NCBI RefSeq assembly: GCF_030504645.1
Contig: NZ_JAUKWQ010000014.1
Coordinates: 1-64,000 of the forward strand
Reading direction: 5' to 3'
DNA: 64,000 nt
DNA from: Rhizobium oryzicola
Lineage (GTDB): Bacteria; Pseudomonadota; Alphaproteobacteria; Rhizobiales; Rhizobiaceae
The position numbers were made by a program, and so were the translations under genes. The notes beneath the pieces are model-generated. The model saw only the letters and a program-made list of their open reading frames with translations. It ran no database searches and was not told the origin of the DNA. Shown piece by piece: positions 27,384-36,512 of the stretch; within the stretch, counting starts at the first letter, position 1, and every line of letters starts with the position of its first letter.

Positions 27384-27459
27384 ATCAAAACAAAGAAAGT
27401 AAGGCCGCGTCAGAGGAGATGACGGCCTTGTGTGCAAATATTTTCATAGGGAGGATGAA

Positions 27460-28737
27460 ATGCCGAAACTTCTTTCGGGCGTGAGCTCATTCATTATTGC
27501 CGCTGTCGCTCTGTCCGGCTCGGCGCTGGCCGAAACCAAGACTATCACCTTTCTCTTCACAGATGACGATCAGTCCTACGTCGAACGTATGTCTGCCCTC
27601 AGCAAGGAGTTCGAGGCGTCGCATCCGGATGTGAAGATCAACTTTGTCTCGTCTGGCTACGACGCCGTCGTAAAGCAGTTGCCGGTTCAGCTGGCCGTGG
27701 GCGAAGGTCCGGATGTGGCAAAGATCGCCGACTGGCAGCTGGCGCCTTATTATCTTGATATGCGCACCTACATGAAGGATCCGGCATCCTTTGCGAAGCT
27801 GCACGGCAAGAGCCTGGATCAGCTTCGTCTTCCGGGCATCAACGATCCCGAATCGATTAATGGCTATGTGGCCTCGCAGACGCTGAACCTGCCTTTCGTC
27901 AACAAGACTTTGTTCGATCAGGCTGGTGAGCCCCTGCCGGGCCCGAAGGCAACGTTCAAGGATATTGTCGAAGCCTCGGCACGCGTTGCGAAGGCAACGG
28001 GCGTGCAGATCCCCTTCACCCTGGATCGCTCAGGCCACCGCTTTACCGGCGGCGCATTCTCCTATGGCTCGGTCTACGTCAAGGACGGCAAATTCACCTT
28101 CCCGGATGACGGCGCCAAGAAGTACATTGCAGACCTTTACAGCTGGACGAAGAACGGCAGCTTTCCCAAGGAAATGTGGGGCGCCGCCGGCGGTTCGCAG
28201 TACAAGAACATGGGTGACGAGTTCGTCAACGGCAATGTCGTCACCTATCTCGCCGGCAACTGGATGGTAAACCCGTTCCAGAAGAAGATCGGCGACAGCT
28301 TTGAGTGGCGCGCGCTCAATGCACCCTGCGGTCCGGCTGGCTGCTATGCCATGCCCGGCGCAACAGCCATCGTTGGATTCAAGCGCACCAAATATCCGGA
28401 GGTTGTCGGTCAGTTCATCGAATTCCTGGGCTCCGAGAAGATCCAGCGGGAGATTGCCGAGAACTACGTGATCCTGACCGGCGCCGAAATTCAGAACCCG
28501 CAGTACAAGATCAACAGCGAGAACGCCAAGGCGTCTATGGCCGTCTTCCTGGACAACAAGAAGAATGTGCCGGCTGCTGCCCGTGAGTTCGAACGCATGA
28601 AGGGTGGCACCGCCGTTTATCAGGCAATCGTACAGCGCATGAGCCAGCTGATCGTGGGCGAACTGAACCTCGAAGACACCTACAAGAACATGGCGGCCGA
28701 CGTGGAAAAGATCAACGCGGCCACTGCCTCGAAATAA
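27460..28737 (+). CDS. ABC transporter substrate-binding protein for pectin-type oligosaccharides
   Basis: Periplasmic family 1 binding protein of 425 residues from an ATG at 27460 with a GGGAGGA ribosome site; a GTG at 27430 is less likely. The signal peptide has a hydrophobic stretch at about 8-22 and ends near SALA at about 21-24. The mature protein contains family features such as KTLFDQAG near 155 and YLAGNWMVNPF near 265. It is transcribed away from the ATPase, permeases and hydrolases (19107-27266), for which no other binding protein exists nearby, so it is their probable partner. A strong terminator follows it. Confidence 0.9.
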   Translation: MPKLLSGVSSFIIAAVALSGSALAETKTITFLFTDDDQSYVERMSALSKEFEASHPDVKINFVSSGYDAVVKQLPVQLAVGEGPDVAKIADWQLAPYYLDMRTYMKDPASFAKLHGKSLDQLRLPGINDPESINGYVASQTLNLPFVNKTLFDQAGEPLPGPKATFKDIVEASARVAKATGVQIPFTLDRSGHRFTGGAFSYGSVYVKDGKFTFPDDGAKKYIADLYSWTKNGSFPKEMWGAAGGSQYKNMGDEFVNGNVVTYLAGNWMVNPFQKKIGDSFEWRALNAPCGPAGCYAMPGATAIVGFKRTKYPEVVGQFIEFLGSEKIQREIAENYVILTGAEIQNPQYKINSENAKASMAVFLDNKKNVPAAAREFERMKGGTAVYQAIVQRMSQLIVGELNLEDTYKNMAADVEKINAATASK

Positions 28738-28756
28738 AGCCTTTCCTCCCGGAAGA

Positions 28757-28795
28757 GCTGCCGCGGACCTTGCGCTCAGGGTTCGCGGCTTTTTT
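28757..28795 (+). terminator. rho-independent terminator after the binding-protein gene
   Basis: GCCGCG (28760-28765) pairs with CGCGGC (28784-28789), with further pairing inward, and is followed by TTTTTT (28790-28795). It lies 22 bases past the stop codon. Confidence 0.85.
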
Positions 28796-28822
28796 CATTT
28801 TGCGCTTCAAATGTCGCATCTG

Positions 28823-28847
28823 CGCCTGGGGTTTTGGCCCCTAGGCG
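28823..28847. terminator. hairpin downstream of the dps-like gene
   Basis: CGCCTGGGG and CCCCTAGGCG form a GC-rich stem with a 6-base loop, 11 bases past the minus-strand dps stop. There is no T tract on the minus strand, so its efficiency as a terminator is uncertain. Confidence 0.4.
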
Positions 28848-28858
28848 AAGACACGGGA

Positions 28859-29383
28859 TTATCGCGCCTGACGCGTCATCTCGAACAGGAACCAGACGCG
28901 CCGTTCCGTTTCATCGATCCAGTTCTCGATCAGGCTGGTGGTGGCGTGATCGTTATGCTCCGATGTGAGCGTATGCAGCTGGCGGAGGCTAGCTGCAAGC
29001 TGCATATTGTCTTCACGTAGTTCCGCCAGCATATCATCCGGCGTCACATAATCGGCGTCGTTATCCTGAAGCCGTTGCAGCCTTGCGATGTGGCCGATCG
29101 AGCGAAGCGTTGTTCCACCGAGCTTGCGTGCCCTTTCGGCAATGACATCCGTCATCGCAAAGATCTGATCCCCGTGCTCGTCGAGCAGAAGGTGATAATC
29201 GCGAAAATACGGACCTGACATATGCCAATGGAAATTCTTGGTCTTCAGATAGAGGGTGAATACGTCTGCAAGTAGCGCGGCAAGTGCTGCGGCGATATCG
29301 TGGACGGCTTCAGTGCCGAGATCGCTGCGGGTGGCGAGAGGGGCCTTACGAAGGGTCTTAGCCGTTACCGAATGCTGGGTCAT
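28859..29383 (-). CDS. dps: Dps/ferritin-like DNA-protection protein
   Basis: Protein of 174 residues that stores iron and protects DNA under starvation or oxidative stress as a dodecamer. The Dps ferroxidase pattern is visible: TKNFHWHMSGPYFRDYH near 49-65, then the DEHGDQIF segment (about 69-76) with the acidic ligands. Four-helix ferritin spacing follows, with a late ENWIDETERRVWFLFE helix near 152-167. Two adjacent ATGs (29383 and 29386) follow AGGAGA; the second gives better spacing. It is a single-gene unit. Confidence 0.9.
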   Translation of the reverse strand: MTQHSVTAKTLRKAPLATRSDLGTEAVHDIAAALAALLADVFTLYLKTKNFHWHMSGPYFRDYHLLLDEHGDQIFAMTDVIAERARKLGGTTLRSIGHIARLQRLQDNDADYVTPDDMLAELREDNMQLAASLRQLHTLTSEHNDHATTSLIENWIDETERRVWFLFEMTRQAR

Positions 29384-29521
29384 CATTGCTCTCCTGGGAA
29401 TGCCCGCAACGATAACACGCGCAATTACCTGTCTCGGTAATGGCGCCCGTCGCGGTACTGGAGAGACTATGCCGCAGAGGTGGCGGGCTGAATTGGACAG
29501 ATATATCGCGGCGTGGAGATT

Positions 29522-29547
29522 TAGAGCATATCCGGCAAACGCAGGAT
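29522..29547 (+). repeat. copy of a dispersed intergenic element
   Basis: TAGAGCATATCCGGCAAACG and the following bases match 21 of 26 positions of the minus-strand sequence at 216-191. Both copies are intergenic and lie next to gene ends. They resemble the short mosaic repeats common between rhizobial genes, but assignment to a named family is from memory and unverified. Confidence 0.4.
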
Positions 29548-29568
29548 CATCCTGACAGCGCAGGCGGA

Positions 29569-30819
29569 TCATCCCTTGCCAGGGACGATCGTGCACTCGA
29601 AAGCGCTGGATACCAGCTCACGACAGGCGCCTTCTGCATCCTGTTGGCTTGGGAAGCCGCCGAAGCGGGCTCGGTAGGTGGTCGCGCCATTTTGCGTGAC
29701 AGCCTCGGTCACGATACTCCGCTCATTGAGGGGGCCGCCTACTTTGACCCGCGCGGAGCGCAATTGCTCGATAGCCGCTTCTGCCGTCGGCGCGGAAGCG
29801 ATCTGTACCTGCCAGCCGGTGTTGCGGCGAAGCGGGAATGGTTTGGCCGGCTGCGCCATGGCGAGCGCCTGAGGCGGGTTGCTGCCGACCGTTTGCGTAT
29901 CCACCATCACCACCTTGGCAGGACCAGCAACGGGAAGTGCCGCCGTCCCTTCGACATGCGCCACTTCGACAAGTGGCCCCTGGGGCGCCTTGGGTGGTGC
30001 GGCACTGACCAGAAGCTTGTCGCCGGGCTCTGCCTTGCCAATATGCTTGCTGATGAGTTTAGACATCAAGCCATCGCGGCTTGCAGCGGTGCGGCCACCC
30101 ATGATGACGCCGACAACGCGCTTCTTGCCATCCGCGACAGCGCTTACAAGGTTATAGCCAGAGGCGTTCGTATAGCCGGTCTTGATGCCATCCATGCCCT
30201 TGTAGGCATACATCAGATTGTTATGGCCGTTGATGGTGCGCCCGCGGAACGAAAAGCTGCGGGTCGAAAACAGGGCATAATCGCGCGGGAAATCGCGCAT
30301 CAGAGCAACACCCAGCGTCGACATATCGCGCGCCGTGGTAATCTGGCGATCATCCGGCAAACCAGACGCATTCACGAAGGTCGTGTTGGCCATGCCGAGC
30401 TGGTGCGCGCGGATCGTCATCACATCAGCGAAATCCTGCTCCGTGCCACCAAGCGTCTCCGCCATGGCGGTTGCCGCATCATTGGCCGACAGCACAATCA
30501 TGCCCAGGACAGCTTCACGCACGGTGATCTTGTCACCCGCTTTCACGCGCAGCTTGGTCGGCGGGCGGGATGAGGCGTACTTGGAAAAGATAACCGGGCT
30601 GTCCCAGCTCAACTTGCCCTTCTTGATCGCCTCGAAGATCAAATAGAGGGTCATCATCTTGGTGAGCGACGCCGGATGATTGAGCGCATCGGGATTTTCC
30701 GAGGCAATCACCTCGCCCGTACGGGCATCCAGAAGAAATTGCGCACTACCGGCGTATGCGGTCGATGACGCGAGGCAAATGGCCAGCAGATAGGTAAGCC
30801 CGATCCAATACCGGCGCAT
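29569..30819 (-). CDS. D-alanyl-D-alanine carboxypeptidase with C-terminal SPOR domain
   Basis: Penicillin-binding protein 5-like enzyme that trims the terminal D-Ala from peptidoglycan stems in the periplasm. It is 416 residues from the ATG at 30819 (GGAG 6 bases upstream); an ATG at 30846 is the alternative. The signal peptide is about 1-23. The catalytic motifs are complete: SLTK (51-54), SAN (111-113) and KTG (213-215). Instead of the usual PBP5 C-terminal membrane anchor there is a SPOR domain at about 335-416 (QVQIASAPTAEAAIEQL), which binds denuded glycan at septa. This layout is common in alphaproteobacterial DacF-type enzymes. It is monocistronic. Confidence 0.92.
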   Translation of the reverse strand: MRRYWIGLTYLLAICLASSTAYAGSAQFLLDARTGEVIASENPDALNHPASLTKMMTLYLIFEAIKKGKLSWDSPVIFSKYASSRPPTKLRVKAGDKITVREAVLGMIVLSANDAATAMAETLGGTEQDFADVMTIRAHQLGMANTTFVNASGLPDDRQITTARDMSTLGVALMRDFPRDYALFSTRSFSFRGRTINGHNNLMYAYKGMDGIKTGYTNASGYNLVSAVADGKKRVVGVIMGGRTAASRDGLMSKLISKHIGKAEPGDKLLVSAAPPKAPQGPLVEVAHVEGTAALPVAGPAKVVMVDTQTVGSNPPQALAMAQPAKPFPLRRNTGWQVQIASAPTAEAAIEQLRSARVKVGGPLNERSIVTEAVTQNGATTYRARFGGFPSQQDAEGACRELVSSAFECTIVPGKG

Positions 30820-30979
30820 GCGATCTCCAACGGCAACAAAACTCATGACTCGACCTGCTATGAACCGGAGCGGGGAAACGCGCCGGCAAGACTCTTCTTT
30901 CAGCTGCGGATCGTTAACAAAGCGTTTTCCTGAGCGGTTAATCCGCCATTTTATTGCCACAGCTTCGTTGCGTCGCAAC

Positions 30980-31022
30980 AAAAAAATGGACACGGCGCAG
31001 GGGGAGGTTCCACCTGCGCCGT
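30980..31022 (-). terminator. rho-independent terminator of the RND operon
   Basis: On the minus strand a perfect 10-bp stem (31013-31022 with 30992-31001) is followed after 5 bases by seven Ts (30980-30986). It lies 33 bases past the RND permease stop. Confidence 0.85.
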
Positions 31023-31054
31023 CAGAAGTTGAGCCGGAAACCGGAAAAATGCGA

Positions 31055-34000
31055 TCACTCGGCGGCGATGCGCAACTCCGGCTGCGGTTCGTTGTGGTTC
31101 TTGTTGATCAGCGGTCGGTTCGCCGTCAGCAGGCGCGCCAGCATGTAGAACACGGGTGTCATGAAGATACCGAAGAAGGTAACTCCGATCATGCCGGAGA
31201 AGACGGCAACACCCATGGCCGCGCGCATTTCGGCACCCGCCCCTGTCGATACGACCAGCGGAACGACACCCATGATGAAGGCCATGGACGTCATCAGGAT
31301 CGGACGCAGGCGAAGCCGGCTCGCTTCAACAGCCGCCTGGAACGGTGTCCTGCCTTCGAACTCCAGCTCGCGGGCGAATTCCACGATCAGGATGGCGTTC
31401 TTGGCCGACAAGCCCACCAGCACCACCAGACCGATCTGGGTGAAGATGTTGTTGTCACCTCCCGTCCACCAGACGCCCGTGAGCGCTGCCAGAACACCCA
31501 TCGGCACGATCATGATGATCGCCAGCGGCAGGGTCAGGCTTTCATACTGGGCGGCCAGCACCAGATAGACCAGCAACAAAGCCAGCGGGAAGACGACGAT
31601 GCTGGAATTGCCGGCAAGGATTTGCTGGTAGGTCAAGTCCGTCCATTCAAAATCGATGCCGGGCGGCATGGTCTCCCGCAGGATTTTCTCGATCGCTGCT
31701 TGCGCCTGTCCCGAGGAGAAGCCGGGTGCTGGTCCGCCGTTGATATCGGACGACAGGAAGCCGTTGTAACGCGTCGTGCGTTCTGGACCGGCAGACGCGT
31801 CCACCTTCAGGAGAGCAGACAGTGGGATCATCTGGCCGCTTTGCGAGCGAACCTTCAGCTGACCGATATCCTCCGGCTTTGCGCGGAACTTCGAATCCGC
31901 CTGAACACGAACGCTGTAGGTGCGGCCGAACGCGTTGAAGTCGTTCACATAGAGCGAACCCAGATAGATCTGCAGCGTCTGGAAGACATCAGGTACCGAC
32001 ACGCCCAACTGCTGCGCCTTCACGCGGTCCAGATCTGCGAACAATTGCGGCACGTTGATCTGGTAGCTGGAGAAGATGCCAGCCAATTCCGGCGTCTGAT
32101 AGGCCTTGCCGATGACCGCCTTGGTGGCTTCGTCCAGTCTCTGATAGCCGAAGCCTGCCCGGTCTTCGATCTGCAGCTTGAAGCCGCCAGTCTGGCCGAG
32201 ACCGTTGACCGGCGGCGGCGGGAACATGGCGATGAAGGCATCCTCAATGCCGGCATATTGCTTGTTTAGCGCCATCGCGATGGCTCCGCCCGAGAGGTCA
32301 GGCGTCTTTCTGTTCTCGAAATCATCAAGGACGGCAAAGACGATGCCCGAATTGGATCCGATGGTAAAGCCGTTGATCGACAGGCCCGGGAAGGCGATGG
32401 CGTGGGTGACCCCCGGCTGCTTCAAGGCGATCGCGCTCATCTGCTTGATGACACTTTCGGTCCGGTCGAGCGTCGCGCCATCCGGCAGCTGTGCAAAGCC
32501 GATCAGGTACTGCTTGTCCTGCGCAGGCACGAAGCCGCCAGGTACGGCGTTGAACATGCTGTAGGTGGCGCCGACCAGAGCCAGATAGATGACCATGACG
32601 AGGCTCTTGCGCGACAGGAGACCGCCGACCGTTCGGCCGTAGCCTCGCGAGGCCGCACCGAAGGCGCGGTTGAAGCCACGGAAGAACCAGCCGAAGAAGA
32701 AGTCCATCACCCGCGTCAGGCGGTCGCGCGGCGCATGGTGATCCTGCAGCAGCAGGGCAGCCAGCGCGGGCGACAATGTGAGCGAGTTGATCGCGGAGAT
32801 GACGGTCGAGATTGCGATCGTCAGCGCGAACTGGCGATAGAACTGGCCCGAGAGGCCGCTGATAAAGGCGAGCGGCACGAAGACCGCGACCAGCACCAGC
32901 GCGATCGCGATGATCGGACCGGACACTTCCCGCATGGCGCGGTAGGTCGCATCCCGGGGGCTGAGGCCGTTCTCGATATTGCGTTCGACGTTTTCGACAA
33001 CCACGATCGCGTCATCGACGACGATACCAATCGCCAGCACCAACCCGAATAGGGTGAGCGCGTTGACCGAGAAGCCGAAGGCATACATGACCGCAAACGT
33101 GCCGATGACCGAGACCGGAACCGCAATCAGCGGAATGATCGAGGCACGCCATGTCTGCAGGAACAGGATGACCACGAGAACGACGAGCGCCACGGCTTCG
33201 AGAAGCGTATCGACAACCTTCTCGATCGAGGCACGCACGAACTTGGTGGTGTCGTAGACGATCTCGTACTGCACGCCTTCAGGCATGGCCTTCTGCAACT
33301 CGTCCATGGTGGAACGAACATTGTCGGCGATTTCGATGGCATTGGAACCCGGCGCCTGAAGAACGGCAACGGCAACCGCAGGCTCTCCGTCAAGCAGCGA
33401 ACGCAGCGTGTAGTCTGCGGCACCCAGCTCGATGCGCGCCACATCGCGAAGACGGGTGATCTCGCCATTGCTGCCGCTCTTGACGATGATATTGCCGAAT
33501 TCCTCCGGCGTCTTCAGACGACCCTGCGCATTGACGTTAAGCTGCAGATTGACGCCGGCAGGCGTTGGCGAGGCGCCGATGATGCCGGCGGCGGCCTGAA
33601 CGTTCTGCGACTGGATGGCGCTGGTGACATCGCTGGCGGCGAGACCATGCTCGGCGACCTTTTGCGGGTCGAGCCAGATGCGCATGGAGTAATCGCCCGC
33701 GCCAAACACCTGTACCTGGCCAACGCCCTGGATGCGGTTCAGGCGATCCTTGACGTTGAGCGTCGCATAATTGCGCAGATAGGTGATGTCATAACGCTCG
33801 GTCTTCGAGACAAGATTGACCACCATGATGAAGTTGGGCGAGCTTTTCACCGTCGTGAGGCCGAGCGAGCGGACTTCGGAAGGAAGACGCGGCTCTGCCT
33901 GGGAGACACGGTTCTGCACCAGCTGCTGCGCCTTGTCCGGGTCGGTGCCCAGCTTGAAGGTGACTGTGAGATTCAACACGCCATCAGACGTGGCCTGGCT

Positions 34001-34243
34001 GGACATGTAGAGCATGCCTTCCACGCCATTGATCTGCTCTTCGAGCGGCGTCGCCACCGTCTCGGCGATAACGGCCGGGTTGGCACCTGGATAGGTGGCA
34101 CGCACCACGATCTGCGGCGGAACGACATCGGGATATTCGGAGATCGGCAGAGACCGCATGCCAATCAGGCCGGCCACCACGATCAGGATCGAAAGGACGC
34201 CTGCAAAGACCGGCCTGTCGATGAAGAAGCGGGAGATATTCAT
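31055..34243 (-). CDS. RND efflux pump inner-membrane transporter (AcrB/MexB type)
   Basis: Proton-driven drug efflux permease of 1062 residues, the family's normal length. It begins with the canonical MNISRFFIDRPVFAGVLSI. There are twelve membrane segments in two homologous halves with two large periplasmic loops (about 30-335 and 560-870). The TM4 proton-relay aspartates are in GIVVDDAIVVVENV near 403-416. It works with the adaptor encoded upstream and an outer-membrane channel that is not encoded here. The natural substrate is unknown. A hairpin at 34279-34302 separates it from the adaptor gene, and a terminator follows it. Confidence 0.95.
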   Translation of the reverse strand: MNISRFFIDRPVFAGVLSILIVVAGLIGMRSLPISEYPDVVPPQIVVRATYPGANPAVIAETVATPLEEQINGVEGMLYMSSQATSDGVLNLTVTFKLGTDPDKAQQLVQNRVSQAEPRLPSEVRSLGLTTVKSSPNFIMVVNLVSKTERYDITYLRNYATLNVKDRLNRIQGVGQVQVFGAGDYSMRIWLDPQKVAEHGLAASDVTSAIQSQNVQAAAGIIGASPTPAGVNLQLNVNAQGRLKTPEEFGNIIVKSGSNGEITRLRDVARIELGAADYTLRSLLDGEPAVAVAVLQAPGSNAIEIADNVRSTMDELQKAMPEGVQYEIVYDTTKFVRASIEKVVDTLLEAVALVVLVVILFLQTWRASIIPLIAVPVSVIGTFAVMYAFGFSVNALTLFGLVLAIGIVVDDAIVVVENVERNIENGLSPRDATYRAMREVSGPIIAIALVLVAVFVPLAFISGLSGQFYRQFALTIAISTVISAINSLTLSPALAALLLQDHHAPRDRLTRVMDFFFGWFFRGFNRAFGAASRGYGRTVGGLLSRKSLVMVIYLALVGATYSMFNAVPGGFVPAQDKQYLIGFAQLPDGATLDRTESVIKQMSAIALKQPGVTHAIAFPGLSINGFTIGSNSGIVFAVLDDFENRKTPDLSGGAIAMALNKQYAGIEDAFIAMFPPPPVNGLGQTGGFKLQIEDRAGFGYQRLDEATKAVIGKAYQTPELAGIFSSYQINVPQLFADLDRVKAQQLGVSVPDVFQTLQIYLGSLYVNDFNAFGRTYSVRVQADSKFRAKPEDIGQLKVRSQSGQMIPLSALLKVDASAGPERTTRYNGFLSSDINGGPAPGFSSGQAQAAIEKILRETMPPGIDFEWTDLTYQQILAGNSSIVVFPLALLLVYLVLAAQYESLTLPLAIIMIVPMGVLAALTGVWWTGGDNNIFTQIGLVVLVGLSAKNAILIVEFARELEFEGRTPFQAAVEASRLRLRPILMTSMAFIMGVVPLVVSTGAGAEMRAAMGVAVFSGMIGVTFFGIFMTPVFYMLARLLTANRPLINKNHNEPQPELRIAAE

Positions 34244-34278
34244 GTCAAAACCCTCTCGGCTGACATATGGAGAGCGCT

Positions 34279-34302
34279 CCTGCGGTGCCGGTGCACCGCA
34301 GG
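34279..34302 (-). promoter_or_regulatory. intercistronic hairpin between adaptor and RND genes
   Basis: A perfect 10-bp stem (34279-34288 with 34293-34302) with a four-base loop lies in the 92-base gap. There is no T tract, so it more likely affects mRNA stability or the adaptor:pump ratio than ends transcription (inference). Confidence 0.5.
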
Positions 34303-34335
34303 TTCAGGCTGATAAGGATGAAAATTAAGCCGCGA

Positions 34336-35511
34336 TCAGTTGTTCGCGGCCGTCTGTTCCTGCGGCTGGACCACTGCGCCGGGGCGCACGCGCTGCAGAC
34401 CGTTGACAACGATCCGATCGCCGGCGTTCAAGCCCTTCTCAACGATACGGGCACCATCCACGGCAGCGCCGAGTTCGATCTGGCGGTAGGCAACGGTATT
34501 GGCCGCATCCACGACGAGAACGAACTTCTTGTCCTGATCAGTGCCGACAGCCTTTTCGCTCACCACAAGGCGCTCCTCGGCCTTCGGCTGGCCCATGCGA
34601 ATGCGCACGAACTGACCAGGCAACAGGCGCCCATCCGGGTTGCTGAAGACGGCGCGCACACGGATCGTACCGGATGAGGCGTTGATCTCGTTGTTGATCA
34701 GCTGCAGCTTGCCGGTCACCGGGTTCGCATTGTCCAGCGTGGTCACTTCAACCGGGATCTGCTCGATCGCAGCCAGACCGTCCTTGACAGGCAGGCCGGC
34801 GACAATGCGAAGCAGCAGCTCCTCGTTGACGTCAAAGCTTGCATAGATCGGATCGACGGACACAAGCGTGGTGAGGGCCTCGGAGGTGGAGCCGGCAGCC
34901 ACGAGATTACCGACCGTAACTTCAATCCGACCAACGCGACCCGCGATCGGTGCCTTGATCTCGGTGTAGCCGAGATTCAGTTCAGCTACCTTCAGAGTTG
35001 CCTTGGCCGATTGAAGCGTAGCAACTGCAGAACTGAAATTGCTCTGGCGCTGCGCCAGTTCGCTCTGGGAGATCGTATTGCGCGCCAGAAGCGTCTTGCC
35101 GCGCTCCAGCTCGCTCTGGGCAAGTTCCAGTTTCGCCTGGGCGGAAGCCACTTCGCCTTCAGCCTGCGCGACAGCAGCGAGGTAGGGTTCGCGATCGATG
35201 GTGACGAGAAGATCGCCAGCCTTAACCAAGCTGCCTTCGCGAAAATGCACCGACTGAATGGCGCCTGCCACGCGCGGACGAACCTGAACGCGATCGACTG
35301 CTTCCAGCCGGCCGGAGAACTCTTCCCAGGTGGTTACGGTCTTCGGCTTGACGGTCGCCACGGTGACAGGCACCGCAGCCGGTGCGGCGGCATTGGCCGA
35401 GGCGGCGCGTGCGCCCGTGGGTTGATCCAGATGCAGTGATCCACCGACGATCAGCACTGCCGTCGCCAATCCGGCACCCCACAGTGCCGCGTTCTTGATC
35501 CTTGCGGTCAT
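34336..35511 (-). CDS. RND efflux periplasmic adaptor (AcrA/MexA type)
   Basis: Membrane-fusion protein of 391 residues from the ATG at 35511 (AAGGAGAG ribosome site). A single N-terminal hydrophobic segment (about 8-24) serves as anchor or signal; no lipobox cysteine is visible. The lipoyl half-motif GRLEAVDRVQVRPRVAGAI lies near 66-84, a coiled coil follows at about 115-175, and the second lipoyl half and beta-barrel come after. It links the RND transporter to an outer-membrane channel. It is followed by the RND gene on the same strand. Confidence 0.93.
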   Translation of the reverse strand: MTARIKNAALWGAGLATAVLIVGGSLHLDQPTGARAASANAAAPAAVPVTVATVKPKTVTTWEEFSGRLEAVDRVQVRPRVAGAIQSVHFREGSLVKAGDLLVTIDREPYLAAVAQAEGEVASAQAKLELAQSELERGKTLLARNTISQSELAQRQSNFSSAVATLQSAKATLKVAELNLGYTEIKAPIAGRVGRIEVTVGNLVAAGSTSEALTTLVSVDPIYASFDVNEELLLRIVAGLPVKDGLAAIEQIPVEVTTLDNANPVTGKLQLINNEINASSGTIRVRAVFSNPDGRLLPGQFVRIRMGQPKAEERLVVSEKAVGTDQDKKFVLVVDAANTVAYRQIELGAAVDGARIVEKGLNAGDRIVVNGLQRVRPGAVVQPQEQTAANN

Positions 35512-35565
35512 GACACTCTCCTTCGGCCCATTTGGCCGTCTAACCTTGCAAAAACCCTGACCCAA

Positions 35566-36360
35566 TCAGGTCTTCAGGCCCCGCATGAACTTCGAAAATT
35601 CAGGGCAAAGCTGCGATGTCCAGGCGCCGCTTTCACCTTTGTAGATACCGGTCCAACCGCTTTCCGGCGGCAGGACCTGCCTTATGACCTCGACACCCGC
35701 CGAAGCCAGCCGATCCCCATATCCCAATGCCTCATCCCGCAGCGGATCATTCTCGGATGTCACGACCAATGCCGGAGCGACACCCGAAAGCCGCGAACAA
35801 AGACAGGGCGCGGCATAAGGATGTTCGAAACCGCAGGCGGAGCGCAAATAGTGGCTCCAGCCATCCGACCACCGCACGCGCATTTTGATCTGATCGGCCT
35901 GGCGAAACGACAGCGTTGCCATGCGCGGATCGATCATCGGCGAAAGCAGGATCTGCCCGGCCAATTCACCTGCCGCATGATCGCGCGCCTTCAACGCAAC
36001 GCTTGCAGCCAGATTTCCGCCCGACTCATCGCCCGCCACAAGCAACTGGGATCGGGCAAGCCCAAAGCGCTTGCGCTTTGCGATCAGCGCCATGAAGGCA
36101 CCAAACACGCATTCCAGCGCGCGCGGGAACACGTTTCCCGAAACGCTGCAGTAATCGGCCTCAACCACCTTTGCGCCGGCATCGGCGATGGCACGCGCAG
36201 CGGCGCTTTCGACTTCAGGGCGTTCCTCCTCCATGAAGGCGGTGCCCCGGAGGTAAAGCACCAGAGGCTGCGATTTCGTCACAGCGCTCCCTTCATAGAG
36301 GCGGAACGGCAACGGAAAGCTGGGATGCGTCCGATCCAGATTTTCCCATTGCTTGACCAT
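35566..36360 (-). CDS. alpha/beta hydrolase of the HSL/acetyl-esterase group with degenerate motifs
   Basis: 264 residues, cytoplasmic, no signal peptide. The nucleophile elbow GDESGGNLAAS (about 110-120) corresponds to the GDSAGG motif of hormone-sensitive-lipase-type esterases. An acid-site segment SENDPLRDEA is near 204-213. The oxyanion-hole HGGG motif is replaced by LRGTAF (about 38-43), and no histidine is seen at the expected C-terminal position (QVLPPESGWTGIY). It may therefore be inactive as an esterase or use different chemistry. It is the first gene of the RND operon, 54 bases before the adaptor, and diverges from a LysR gene. A role in modifying an efflux substrate is speculative. 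Confidence 0.75.
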   Translation of the reverse strand: MVKQWENLDRTHPSFPLPFRLYEGSAVTKSQPLVLYLRGTAFMEEERPEVESAAARAIADAGAKVVEADYCSVSGNVFPRALECVFGAFMALIAKRKRFGLARSQLLVAGDESGGNLAASVALKARDHAAGELAGQILLSPMIDPRMATLSFRQADQIKMRVRWSDGWSHYLRSACGFEHPYAAPCLCSRLSGVAPALVVTSENDPLRDEALGYGDRLASAGVEVIRQVLPPESGWTGIYKGESGAWTSQLCPEFSKFMRGLKT

Positions 36361-36512
36361 TGAATTCTCTCTTTGCCGCCACTTACTAAACGGAGGCGGC
36401 TTCCAATTTCACACAAACTAATATTATTATTCCCCTAAACTGCACAAGCTATCCAGATTGGACATCTCTGTTCCAAAATTCGGGATAATGTTGCACCGCA
36501 ATGGAGGATAGG

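Noticed and set aside
30818..32269. Plus-strand open frame of 483 codons opposite the RND gene
   Set aside because: It overlaps a certain RND permease and the terminator region, and shows no recognisable domain.
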